The notes under the pieces: generated by a model
Database searches by the model: none
What the model was told of the DNA's origin: nothing
The model's input: the letters and a program-made list of their open reading frames with translations, nothing else
In this document: in pieces, positions 14,456 through 21,616 of the stretch
Position numbering within the stretch: the stretch's first letter is position 1
Layout: each line of letters starts with the position of its first letter
Origin: a virus
Virus record (IMG/VR): IMGVR_UViG_3300045115_000282
Location: 1 to 39,217 of that record
Direction: 5' to 3' (one strand)
DNA: 39,217 bases
Position numbers and translations under genes: made by a program

Positions 14456-14718
14456 TGCCTGCGCCCCGTCACCCGGCCGATAGCGCAATGTCGGAGGTGG
14501 AAGCCGCCTATCTGACCGCAATGTGGCTCGAAAGTCCGTCGGCATTCTGGCTTCATCCTGAGGGCCCGCTGTCAGATAAATCGCCGGGCGAATGGCGCGA
14601 GGAGCAGTGCGCGCGCGTCGCTGGACTTTATGCGTCGAGGAAAGAGCGCGAACTGACCGTTGTTGATCGCTTGGCGATCGAACGCATCGAGTTGCTGTTG
14701 GCGCCGCCCGATCTTTAA
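14455..14718 (+). CDS. Hypothetical packaging-module protein
   Basis: An 87-residue protein with ATG overlapping the preceding stop (TGATG). It contains SEVEAAYLTAMWLESPSAFWLHPEG, then a basic and acidic helix (ASRKERELTVVDRLAIERIELLLAPP). It is possibly a small capsid-associated or terminase-associated protein. No domain is recognised. Confidence 0.65.
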   Translation: MPAPRHPADSAMSEVEAAYLTAMWLESPSAFWLHPEGPLSDKSPGEWREEQCARVAGLYASRKERELTVVDRLAIERIELLLAPPDL

Positions 14719-14731
14719 GCGCCGCTGCGTT

Positions 14732-14760
14732 TTGAGCGCCGATACCGGCTGAAATAGCGT
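14732..14760 (+). promoter_or_regulatory. Late promoter-like element, copy 2
   Basis: TTGAGC (14732-14737), a 17-base spacer and TAGCGT (14755-14760), with the shared TTTTGAGCGCCGATA at the 5' part. The copy at 20138 has the same -35, the same 17-base spacing and the same TAGCGT. It precedes the membrane/portal/head block by 24 bases. Confidence 0.5.
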
Positions 14761-14784
14761 CGCCCTCGAAAGGTGACGTCCCTC

Positions 14785-14979
14785 ATGTTCGCTATCTCCG
14801 CACTCCTGATCCTCTCGGCCGGTTACTGCGGTGGCGCTTGGCTATGGCTGTCGTTCAAGGCGTTCCAGCACGGCGCCCGATATTCTTACGACCAGCATGT
14901 CGAGATTGAGCGGCAGACCTTTCACCTCGGACTTTGCTTCATCCTCGCGCTCGGCCTGCTCGGCCTGATCTGGAAATAA
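14785..14979 (+). CDS. Small two-span membrane protein
   Basis: A 64-residue protein starting MFAISALLILSAG. Two transmembrane segments are visible (residues about 3-25 and 46-62, FHLGLCFILALGLLGLIW) with an amphipathic loop between them. An AAAGG site lies about 11 bases upstream; a GTG four codons earlier is possible. It could be a holin-like or virion-associated membrane protein, but a late position ahead of the portal is unusual for a holin. Confidence 0.6.
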   Translation: MFAISALLILSAGYCGGAWLWLSFKAFQHGARYSYDQHVEIERQTFHLGLCFILALGLLGLIWK

Positions 14980-14984
14980 CTGCC

Positions 14985-15170
14985 ATGTGTATGCCGAAAG
15001 CCCCCGACGTGCCGCCGCCCCCGGCCCAGCGGCAAGCCATGAAAGCTCCGGAATCGAAAGCGCCCGGCATGGTCGATGACCCGATGCGTCGTCGCCGTGG
15101 CTATGCCGCTCTGATGTCCATGGGCGCGCCGTCTCTGAACCCCGTCACGACTTCGACCCTCGGTGGCTGA
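14985..15170 (+). CDS. Small structural protein, MC-type start
   Basis: A 61-residue protein starting MCMPKAPDVPPPPAQ, with an RRRRGYAALM basic segment and a TLGG end. Similar short proteins with a Met-Cys-Pro-rich start and Leu-Gly-Gly end lie next to T7-like portal genes in many alphaproteobacterial podoviruses. It is probably a small virion component. The ATG at 14985 is used because the upstream in-frame extension is not like this family. Confidence 0.65.
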   Translation: MCMPKAPDVPPPPAQRQAMKAPESKAPGMVDDPMRRRRGYAALMSMGAPSLNPVTTSTLGG

Positions 15171-15321
15171 GCGCGTCGACATTCGCGGCATTCCGCACCT
15201 TCGCTTCGCGTGTGACTGCGGCCAGCGCCAGCAGACCCCCGAACGGACGCCTGAAGAACTGGAAAAGCTGGGCCCGGTAAAATGCGCGCGCTGCGGCAAG
15301 GAGCATACGGCCGATGGTTGA
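15163..15321 (+). CDS. Small zinc-ribbon protein
   Basis: A 52-residue protein starting at GTG, overlapping the previous stop by 8 bases and the portal start by 8. It has four cysteines in C-x-C (FACDCGQ) and C-x2-C (CARCGKEH), a rubredoxin-like ribbon. It is the third tiny zinc-binding protein near the packaging and portal genes. The role is unknown. Confidence 0.6.
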   Translation: MAERVDIRGIPHLRFACDCGQRQQTPERTPEELEKLGPVKCARCGKEHTADG

Positions 15322-17005
15322 AGGCACGCTGTCCCTGAAAAAAGCACCTGATCACGCGCCCAAGCCTGAGAAGTCGCGCCGTGACCATGTCGAAAAGGTC
15401 GCGAGCGCGCTGAAAGCGCAGCGCAGCGACCACGAAAGCGACTGGTATTCGATCGCGGATTATTCCGGTTACGGTTCTGTCGAAACGCTCTCGACGAACG
15501 CGCAAGGCGGCAAGCGCCCGAAAATGCGCCAGCTGATCGACAGTCACCCGATATTCGCATTCCGCACCGTCGAGGCCGGCATGTATTCGGGCCTGTCCTC
15601 GCCGAACCGGCCGTGGATCGAGTTCAAATTCGTCGACCCTGACCTGAACAATTATCAGGCCGCGCGCGAATGGCTCGACGCATTTCAAGCGGTCATCTAC
15701 GCGATGTTCGACGCGTCGAACTTCTATCAGGTGGCGCGCCAGAATTACGGCTCGATGGCGCGCTTCGGTCCCGCTGCCGGTATCATGACCGAGCACCCGA
15801 TCGAGATCGCCCCGTGCATGGGCCTCGGGATAGGCACATACTGGCTCGGGCTCAACGACGCCTTCAGCGTCGACACCCTCGTTCGCACCTGCCCGATGAC
15901 GGTTGACCAGGTTGTCAAGAAATTCGTTGGTCGGCCGGGTGGCAACTATGATTGGTCGGCCGTTTCAAAGTCGGTCCAGAATAAGTGGGACCAGTCGAAC
16001 TACGGGCATATCGTCCAGTGCAAGCAGCTCATCGAGCCCGGCGCGAATGATGCGTGGGATTCGGTCATTTGGGATTGCAACGACGATCGCAAGGACGGGC
16101 TGCTCGAAGCGAAGCGGTATAGCGAGCAACCGTTCTGGGCTCCGCGCTGGATCACCCGCGACGGCGATGCCCCGAACTATGGGCGCGGGGTCGGGCACGA
16201 TTGTCTTGCCGATATGCGCGAACTTGCCATGCAGGCGCGCCGCAAGCGCGAACTGACCGACCTTCTCGCGAAGCCGCCGACGGTTGGCCCCGCCCGCGAC
16301 CTCGACATGCGACCCGGCGCACACACCCACGTCGCCGATATGTCTCAAGTGTCGGCCGTGAAGCCGATCTACGAGGTGAACTACGGCGCGATCCAAGCCG
16401 TCCGCGAAGACATCAAGGACATCAAGCAAGCGATCGACCGTGGCACCTATGCCGACCTGTTCATGGCGATCACGAACATGCCCGGCATCCAGCCGCGCAA
16501 CGTCGAGGAGCTTCTGAAGCGCGATCAGGAAAAGATGTCGCAGATTGGCCCCGTCATCGAAATGGTCAACGACGACATGCTGCCTGTCGCGGTCAACCGG
16601 ATGATCGGCATTGCTCGTCGCGGCAACCTGATCCCGCCTGCCCCTGAGGAGTTGCAGGGCAAGGCATTGAAAGTCGAGTTTGTGTCCGTCCTCGCGATGG
16701 CCCTCAAGATGCTCGGCCTGTCCACGACCGAACGTGTCGTCGGCTTCGTCGGTTCGCTTGGCTCGATCTTTGGCCCGCAGGTTCTCGACAAGATCAATCC
16801 CGACGCGATCGTCGATGACTACGCCGAGCGCGCCAACATGCCGGCGAAGGCCATTCGTGACGACGCCACCGTCAAAAAGATGCGCGATGCGCGCGCCCAG
16901 CAAGAGCAGATGGCCCAAATGGCTCAGATGGCGCAGCCTGCCAAGGATGCGACGACGGCGGCGCTCAACATCGCTGAGATGTCCAACGATACGGCCCGCT
17001 ACTGA
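15314..17005 (+). CDS. Portal (head-to-tail connector) protein
   Basis: A 563-residue protein of the T7 gp8-like head-tail connector family. Recognisable stretches include YGSVETLSTNAQGGKRPKMR, then GMYSGLSSPNRPWIEFKFVDPDL, and YQVARQNYGSMARFGPAAGIM. The C-terminal part (MSQIGPVIEMVNDDMLPVAVNRMIG) ends in a Gln/Met-rich repeat (QMAQMAQMAQ). Twelve copies form the channel through which DNA is packaged and ejected. Its ATG overlaps the small zinc-ribbon gene, and its stop overlaps the next ATG (TGATG). Confidence 0.93.
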   Translation: MVEGTLSLKKAPDHAPKPEKSRRDHVEKVASALKAQRSDHESDWYSIADYSGYGSVETLSTNAQGGKRPKMRQLIDSHPIFAFRTVEAGMYSGLSSPNRPWIEFKFVDPDLNNYQAAREWLDAFQAVIYAMFDASNFYQVARQNYGSMARFGPAAGIMTEHPIEIAPCMGLGIGTYWLGLNDAFSVDTLVRTCPMTVDQVVKKFVGRPGGNYDWSAVSKSVQNKWDQSNYGHIVQCKQLIEPGANDAWDSVIWDCNDDRKDGLLEAKRYSEQPFWAPRWITRDGDAPNYGRGVGHDCLADMRELAMQARRKRELTDLLAKPPTVGPARDLDMRPGAHTHVADMSQVSAVKPIYEVNYGAIQAVREDIKDIKQAIDRGTYADLFMAITNMPGIQPRNVEELLKRDQEKMSQIGPVIEMVNDDMLPVAVNRMIGIARRGNLIPPAPEELQGKALKVEFVSVLAMALKMLGLSTTERVVGFVGSLGSIFGPQVLDKINPDAIVDDYAERANMPAKAIRDDATVKKMRDARAQQEQMAQMAQMAQPAKDATTAALNIAEMSNDTARY

Positions 17006-17295
17006 TGGCAGCGCGCGGCCCTATCCCCCTTGTCGATCGCGACGAACTGCTGCGGCACCCCGCGTTCAAACGCCTGCTTTTTGAGATTTATAGGGCGAGC
17101 GGTATCACCAGCATCACTCGCGAAGAGCAAGCACGCCTCTTTCTGGAAGGCAAGCGCTCCTTGGGGTTGGACATTCTCGGCTGGTTCTCCGCGACGCCCG
17201 CGGAGCCTGACGACGTCATCGCATTGGCGATCGAGGCCGGGAAGCAAAACACACCCCAAAAAGGAGCGAAACATGACGATCAAGACCCTGAATAA
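17005..17295 (+). CDS. Bbp19-like hypothetical protein
   Basis: A 96-residue protein between portal and scaffold. The central HPAFKRLLFEIYRASGITSI and LFLEGKRSLGLDILGWF resemble small proteins next to the portal in BPP-1-like phages (the Bbp19 group). The C-terminus is acidic. Its last 23 bases overlap the scaffold gene's start. The function is not known; the assignment is by position and pattern. Confidence 0.7.
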   Translation: MAARGPIPLVDRDELLRHPAFKRLLFEIYRASGITSITREEQARLFLEGKRSLGLDILGWFSATPAEPDDVIALAIEAGKQNTPQKGAKHDDQDPE

Positions 17296-18100
17296 TCACC
17301 GTTCAACCCGCATCCGGCTACTGACCGGCTCTCGGCTGTCGCCGATCGAGCGGCAGATGGGCCGCACGATGCGAGCCCCGGATGAGCACGCCGACGCCAC
17401 ATCGTCCGCCGATGCCGCTGATCCTGCGCCGACTACGGCGCTGGGCGACGCCGCTACGGCCGATCCCGCCGCTGAAGACGCGACCGCAACCACGGACGTA
17501 ACCGACGCCGACAAGGCGGGCGGTGACAAGAATGAAGCGGACGACGGAAAAAAGGACGGCGAAGGCGACGACAAGACCGACGCCGCCGATTCCATTGTCG
17601 GAGCGCCGGAAGACTATGACGTCTCGGCGTTCACCATGCCAGAGGGCGTTGAATTTGACGCCGAGATGTTCGATTTGGTCAAGGACGACCTGAAGGGCAT
17701 GGATCTCAGCCAGAAGGGCGCCGAGCGCATCGTCGGGCTGTTCGCCGAGAAGGTTGTTCCTAAAATTTCGGAGCGCGCCGTCCAGCAGCTTGACGACCAC
17801 GCTGCGGAGCTTCGCGCGAACATGGCCCGCGACCTTCAGGCCGATCCCGAAGTCGGCGGGGCCAAGCTCAAGGAAAGCCAAGCCTACGCAGCGAAGGCTA
17901 TCGCTCATTTCATCCCCGATGCCGCTGTCCGGTCGGACTTCTCGAAGTTCCTGAACGAAAGCGGTCTCGGCGATCACCCCCTTCTTACTCGCGTCATCGC
18001 AGGCGCTGGCCGTGCAATTTCCGAGGCCAGCACGCCGCCCGGCGAAACGGCCAAGGCTGAGCTTACCGCATCCGAAAAATTCTATGGAAGAAAGGCATAA
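17273..18100 (+). CDS. Capsid assembly (scaffolding) protein
   Basis: A 275-residue protein. The ATG at 17273 is preceded by AAGGAG eight bases upstream, and earlier in-frame codons overlap the previous gene in a composition unlike a protein. The N-terminal half is disordered and highly acidic, rich in Asp/Ala/Thr (DADKAGGDKNEADDGKKDG). Residues about 110-260 are helical (FAEKVVPKISERAVQQLDD). It lies directly before the major capsid gene, as T7 gp9-like scaffolds do. It guides capsid assembly and is lost before maturation. Confidence 0.85.
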   Translation: MTIKTLNNHRSTRIRLLTGSRLSPIERQMGRTMRAPDEHADATSSADAADPAPTTALGDAATADPAAEDATATTDVTDADKAGGDKNEADDGKKDGEGDDKTDAADSIVGAPEDYDVSAFTMPEGVEFDAEMFDLVKDDLKGMDLSQKGAERIVGLFAEKVVPKISERAVQQLDDHAAELRANMARDLQADPEVGGAKLKESQAYAAKAIAHFIPDAAVRSDFSKFLNESGLGDHPLLTRVIAGAGRAISEASTPPGETAKAELTASEKFYGRKA

Positions 18101-18103
18101 GAT

Positions 18104-19138
18104 ATGACTGTTCTCGGCACTCAGCTTCACACGCTGGCTGACCTCACGGCCCGCCTCGATCCCGACGGCAAGGTCGCTGTTATCGGCGAATGGCTCTCTC
18201 AGCAGAACGAGGTTCTTCAGGACCAGCTCTGGGAAGAGGGCAACCTGCCGACCGGCGAGCGCACGACCGTTCGCACCGGCCTGCCGACCGTCTTCGCCCG
18301 CGGTCTCAATCAGGGCGTCCCGCGCTCCAAGAGCCGCGTCGCCCAGATCGACGAGGGCGTGGCATGGTTCGAAGGCCAGAGCGACATCGACCGGCAGGCG
18401 GCAATGATGTCGGGCAACCCAGACAATTATCGCCTTACCGAGGCGAGCGCCTTCTATGAGGCGCTCGGGCAGGCTAACGCTCAGTGCATCTTCTATGGCA
18501 ACGCCGCGGCGAGCCCGCAGCAATATACGGGCATGTTCCCGCGCTATAACAGCCTGAGCGGCTCGACCAAGGACCAGATCATCGACGGCGGGGGCACGGG
18601 CACCGATAACTCGTCCATCGCGCTGATCGTCTGGTCGCCCACCGGCTTCAAGGGCATTTACCCCAAGGGCTCGAAGGCCGGCATCACGCACATCAACGTG
18701 ACGGGCAGCACCGGCACGGCCGACGATGGTTACGAGATCGGTCATTATGTCACCGACGCGGACGGCAACCGCTTCCTCGCGGTGTCGGACAACTTCATCT
18801 GGAAGACCGGCCTCTCGATCAGGGACTACCGCAAGGGCGTCCGCATCGCGAACATCGACAAGTCGCTTCTGACGCCGAACTATTCGACCGGCGCGCAGAT
18901 CGAAATGCTGATGGCCCGCGCTCTGGAACGTGTCGAGGGTCTCAACCTGCCGGGCTCGAAGGCTGCGTTCTACATGCCGCGCATCATCCGCGAGAATTTC
19001 CGGATGCAGCTCGTCAACAACGCCAACAACTCGAACTTCTCTTACGAAACCGTCGGCGGCCAGCGTGTGATGATGTTCGGCGGCGTCCCCGTCCGCATCG
19101 CTGACGCGCTCAAGGCCGATGAAGCCCGCGTGGTTTGA
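18104..19138 (+). CDS. Major capsid protein
   Basis: A 344-residue protein of the BPP-1-type major capsid family, recognised from the N-terminal DPDGKVAVIGEWLSQQNEVL and QLWEEGNLPTGERTTVRTGLPT, then IFYGNAAASPQQYTGMFPRYNSL and the C-terminal VMMFGGVPVRIADAL. The fold should be HK97-like. A GGAAGAAAGG ribosome site lies upstream, fitting high expression. It is followed by the cement gene. Confidence 0.93.
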   Translation: MTVLGTQLHTLADLTARLDPDGKVAVIGEWLSQQNEVLQDQLWEEGNLPTGERTTVRTGLPTVFARGLNQGVPRSKSRVAQIDEGVAWFEGQSDIDRQAAMMSGNPDNYRLTEASAFYEALGQANAQCIFYGNAAASPQQYTGMFPRYNSLSGSTKDQIIDGGGTGTDNSSIALIVWSPTGFKGIYPKGSKAGITHINVTGSTGTADDGYEIGHYVTDADGNRFLAVSDNFIWKTGLSIRDYRKGVRIANIDKSLLTPNYSTGAQIEMLMARALERVEGLNLPGSKAAFYMPRIIRENFRMQLVNNANNSNFSYETVGGQRVMMFGGVPVRIADALKADEARVV

Positions 19139-19162
19139 TCGAGACAAGAAAGGAATAGATCA

Positions 19163-19585
19163 ATGCTTACCGATCGCGAAATGACCTTCTCGAATAACCA
19201 GGCGGTTACGACGGGAACGCAGGTCTCGACCGACGTTTACGACCAGGGCGTCGCGAACGTGAACATCAACACCAATCGCGAGCTTCAGGTTTTCGTCAGC
19301 GTGACGACCACCTTTGCCAGCGGCACTAGCCTCGCGGTGAACCTCATCCAGAGCGCCAATTCCGACCTGTCGTCGCCGGACGTGCTGATCGGCTCGGGCG
19401 TCATCGCCGAGGCCAATTTGACCAAAGGCGCTGTCCTGCTCCGCGCGGCCGTGCCCCGCACGACCAAGCGCTATCTCGGCCTTCAGTTCGTCACTGTCGG
19501 CACCCACACCGCGGGCAACGTGTTCGGTGGCATCGTCCGCGATACCGACGACGCCGCGATCCCCGCCTTCAACACCGGCTATTAA
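19163..19585 (+). CDS. Bbp16-type capsid cement protein
   Basis: A 140-residue, beta-rich protein (NNQAVTTGTQVSTDVYDQGVAN, LQVFVSVTTTFASGTSLAVNLIQS, YLGLQFVTVGTHTAGNVFGGIV). This matches the capsid cement proteins encoded right after the major capsid gene in BPP-1-like phages, which stabilise the shell from outside. An AGAAAGGA ribosome site lies before the ATG. Confidence 0.85.
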   Translation: MLTDREMTFSNNQAVTTGTQVSTDVYDQGVANVNINTNRELQVFVSVTTTFASGTSLAVNLIQSANSDLSSPDVLIGSGVIAEANLTKGAVLLRAAVPRTTKRYLGLQFVTVGTHTAGNVFGGIVRDTDDAAIPAFNTGY

Positions 19586-19599
19586 GGAAGGTCCTGATC

Positions 19600-20067
19600 A
19601 TGGGTAAAATCGTTGAAGCAATCGTCCGCGGCCCCGAACCGTATTTCGATGGCGAAATGCACGAGCCCGGCGACATCGTCCGCGTGGACGAAGACTTCGT
19701 CTCCGACGAAGATTTCATCGAGAAGGAAGTCGACGTCGAGCTGAAGCAGCCCGTCGTCGTCGATGGCAAGATCACGCGCTCCTTCAAAGAGACGGTGAAG
19801 GTCCGCACTCGCTTCCGTCCGCTGGGCTCGATCCCGACGCTGGGCGCCGCAGACGGCCCTCCGGCTGTTGGCGGCACCGATCTTGACCGGCTGAACGTCA
19901 CCGACTTCCTCAAGGGCGGCACCGAGGAAATCGTCAAGGCGATCGTCAACGGCAACGTCGATGATCACCTGGGCGCGATCGAACAGGGCGAGCTCGGCCG
20001 CAAGGGGCCGGCGCGCGCCGCGGTCAAGGATGCCATTGCTGCACGGCTGGCGGCCAAGGCCGGTTAA
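19600..20067 (+). CDS. Hypothetical head protein
   Basis: A 155-residue acidic protein starting MGKIVEAIVRGPEPYFDGEMHEPGDIVRVDEDFVS. The N-terminal part is beta-rich, and the C-terminal part is helical (VNGNVDDHLGAIEQGELGRKGPARAAVKDAIAARLA). It closes the head operon and is followed by a strong terminator. It is probably a head-completion or minor structural protein; no family is named. Confidence 0.75.
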   Translation: MGKIVEAIVRGPEPYFDGEMHEPGDIVRVDEDFVSDEDFIEKEVDVELKQPVVVDGKITRSFKETVKVRTRFRPLGSIPTLGAADGPPAVGGTDLDRLNVTDFLKGGTEEIVKAIVNGNVDDHLGAIEQGELGRKGPARAAVKDAIAARLAAKAG

Positions 20068-20098
20068 TCCGCTCTCTTGTGGACCATTTCCTGTGGGG

Positions 20099-20139
20099 TG
20101 AAGGGCCGGGCGTCTATGGGCGTTCCGGCCCTTCATTTT
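20099..20139 (+). terminator. Head operon terminator
   Basis: An 11-base perfect stem, TGAAGGGCCGG (20099-20109) with CCGGCCCTTCA (20125-20135), a 15-base loop, then TTTT. The T run is also the start of the next late promoter-like element. Confidence 0.8.
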
Positions 20140-20166
20140 GAGCGCCAATAGTCATCGGCTTAGCGT
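20138..20166 (+). promoter_or_regulatory. Late promoter-like element, copy 3
   Basis: TTGAGC (20138-20143), 17-base spacer, TAGCGT (20161-20166), identical in both boxes to the copy at 14732. It begins inside the terminator's T run and ends seven bases before the next ATG at 20173, so that transcript could be leaderless. Confidence 0.55.
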
Positions 20167-20172
20167 TCGGCC

Positions 20173-20295
20173 ATGGCAGCGCATCCCAATCATCCGCGCG
20201 GGTCCACCCGCAAACCGAAGCGCGTTCCGGCGGACCGCCGCCGCGTCGAGGCGCTTGAGGAAGCTGTGGAGCAGCTAAAGGAGGCCGCTGAGTAA
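20173..20295 (+). CDS. Very small basic/acidic protein
   Basis: A 40-residue frame, MAAHPNHPRGSTRKPKRV followed by an acidic helix (RRRVEALEEAVEQLKEAAE), ending in a TAATG overlap with the tail gene. It has a coiled-coil look. No ribosome site is visible if transcription starts at 20173, so translation could be leaderless. Support comes from its fit between promoter and next gene. Confidence 0.55.
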   Translation: MAAHPNHPRGSTRKPKRVPADRRRVEALEEAVEQLKEAAE

Positions 20296-20966
20296 TGGCC
20301 CGCGATATTGTCCAGATATGCAATGAGGCGATCTCCGATCTGCCCGCACACGCCATCACCGGAATCGAGGACACCCGAACCGAGGGTCGCGAGTGCAATC
20401 GCCATCTTAACGGCGTCGTTTCCGAGCTGATCGCGATGCACGACTGGTCATTTGCCCGTCGTCGCATTTCTCTGTCTGTCGTCACGAACGATCGGCCGGG
20501 TGAATGGGCCTATGCCTATGCCCTGCCCGATGAAATCATCTCGCCTATCGTGCTGGTTCGCGACATCGCTGCGTCCTCAGTGCCGGGCTATGTCGTCACG
20601 CCAATGCTATATTGGCCAACGGCGAGCACTGGATATGAGCTGATAGATTACACGCTCGCCGACACGACGCTCTACACCAATCTCGAGAACGCCATTCTCG
20701 ATTACACGCTCGACGCGGTGCAGCCGAACAAGTGGCACCCGCTGTTCGCGCAGGCCGTCATTCGGCTGCTGGCGGCGCGCATCTATCGCCCGATCCTTGG
20801 CGAGAAAGCCGACACGCGCGAGTGGCTGGTAAAGCAACAGACGGCCGAACGCGCGCTGAACGAGGCTATTGCGGACGATCTCAATCGCTTTCCTCGGCGC
20901 CGAAAGGAATATGTGCCCGAAGCGGTGATTGCTCGCGGCGGCTATGGTTATGGGGTCGTCGCGTGA
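20295..20966 (+). CDS. Tail tube adaptor (gp11-like)
   Basis: A 223-residue protein, the T7 gp11-like tail tubular protein A or adaptor. Recognisable parts: MARDIVQICNEAISDL, REINRHL-type ECNRHLNGVVSELIAMHDWSFARRR, WAYAYALPDEIISPI and WHPLFAQAVIRLLAARI. It links the portal to the tail nozzle. It precedes the nozzle gene with a GTGA overlap. Confidence 0.8.
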   Translation: MARDIVQICNEAISDLPAHAITGIEDTRTEGRECNRHLNGVVSELIAMHDWSFARRRISLSVVTNDRPGEWAYAYALPDEIISPIVLVRDIAASSVPGYVVTPMLYWPTASTGYELIDYTLADTTLYTNLENAILDYTLDAVQPNKWHPLFAQAVIRLLAARIYRPILGEKADTREWLVKQQTAERALNEAIADDLNRFPRRRKEYVPEAVIARGGYGYGVVA

Positions 20967-21616
20967 CGACGGCCAGCAAGCGCAATTTTACGCGCGGCAT
21001 CTTCTCCGACGTCGTCCAGTCGCGCCGCGACGTCGATTCATGGGCGGCAGGCGCGCGGCGTCTGCAAAACGTGACGCTCCTGAAATATGGCGGCGTCCGC
21101 AAGCGCCCTGGCACGCGGTTCGTTTACAAGCTGCCCGACGATGACGCCACGACGCGGTTGCTCCCGTTCACCTATTCGCCCGGTCAAAGCTACGCCCTGT
21201 TGATGGGACAGGCGACGATGAAGCCGCTGGCGCTCGGGGGGGCGGTCCTGTCTGTGGGTTTCGGAATCACGGCCATCTCTCGTTCAAATCCCGGCGTCGT
21301 GACAGCCCCCTTCCACGGCCTCGAAGACGGCGAGGAAGTCTTTATCTCCGGCCTGACCGGAATGGACGAACTCGACGGCCGCGTCGTCACCGCAACGGTT
21401 CTGGACGATGATCGCTTCAGCATCGGCGTCGATACAACCGATTTTGCGGCATTCGTCTCCGATGATGGCGTTGTCCGCGCTGCGCCGCCTACGCCTCCCC
21501 CTCCTCCTCCGCCCGTCCCTGCTCCCACACCTGCTCCTACTCCTGCCCCCACCGTGCCGCCCGGGGGCGGCGGCGGCTGGGGCGGCGGTGGTGGCTGGAA
21601 CAATCCGATACCCTGA
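20963..21616 (+). CDS. Tail nozzle protein, N-terminal part (split)
   Basis: A 217-residue protein starting at GTG. Residues 1-100 match the start of T7 gp12-like nozzle proteins (NVTLLKYGGVRKRPGTRFVYKLPDDDATTRLLPF). Residues 101-174 look like a ubiquitin-activating-enzyme FCCH-type insert (PGVVTAPFHGLEDGEEVFISGLTGMDELDGR). It then ends with a Pro/Ala/Thr run (175-200) and a Gly/Trp-rich tail. In related phages one polypeptide continues past this point; here a TGATG stop/start follows and the rest is the next gene. The Pro- and Gly-rich end may act as a flexible connector. Confidence 0.75.
   Translation: MTTASKRNFTRGIFSDVVQSRRDVDSWAAGARRLQNVTLLKYGGVRKRPGTRFVYKLPDDDATTRLLPFTYSPGQSYALLMGQATMKPLALGGAVLSVGFGITAISRSNPGVVTAPFHGLEDGEEVFISGLTGMDELDGRVVTATVLDDDRFSIGVDTTDFAAFVSDDGVVRAAPPTPPPPPPPVPAPTPAPTPAPTVPPGGGGGWGGGGGWNNPIP

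Noticed and set aside
14773-14784. GTG start for the small membrane protein at 14773
   Set aside because: It overlaps the AAAGG ribosome site; the ATG at 14785 is better placed, although the GTG cannot be excluded.
17318-19147. 609-residue open frame on the minus strand
   Set aside because: Antisense to scaffold and major capsid genes; no domain, no ribosome site, and composition typical of a shadow frame.
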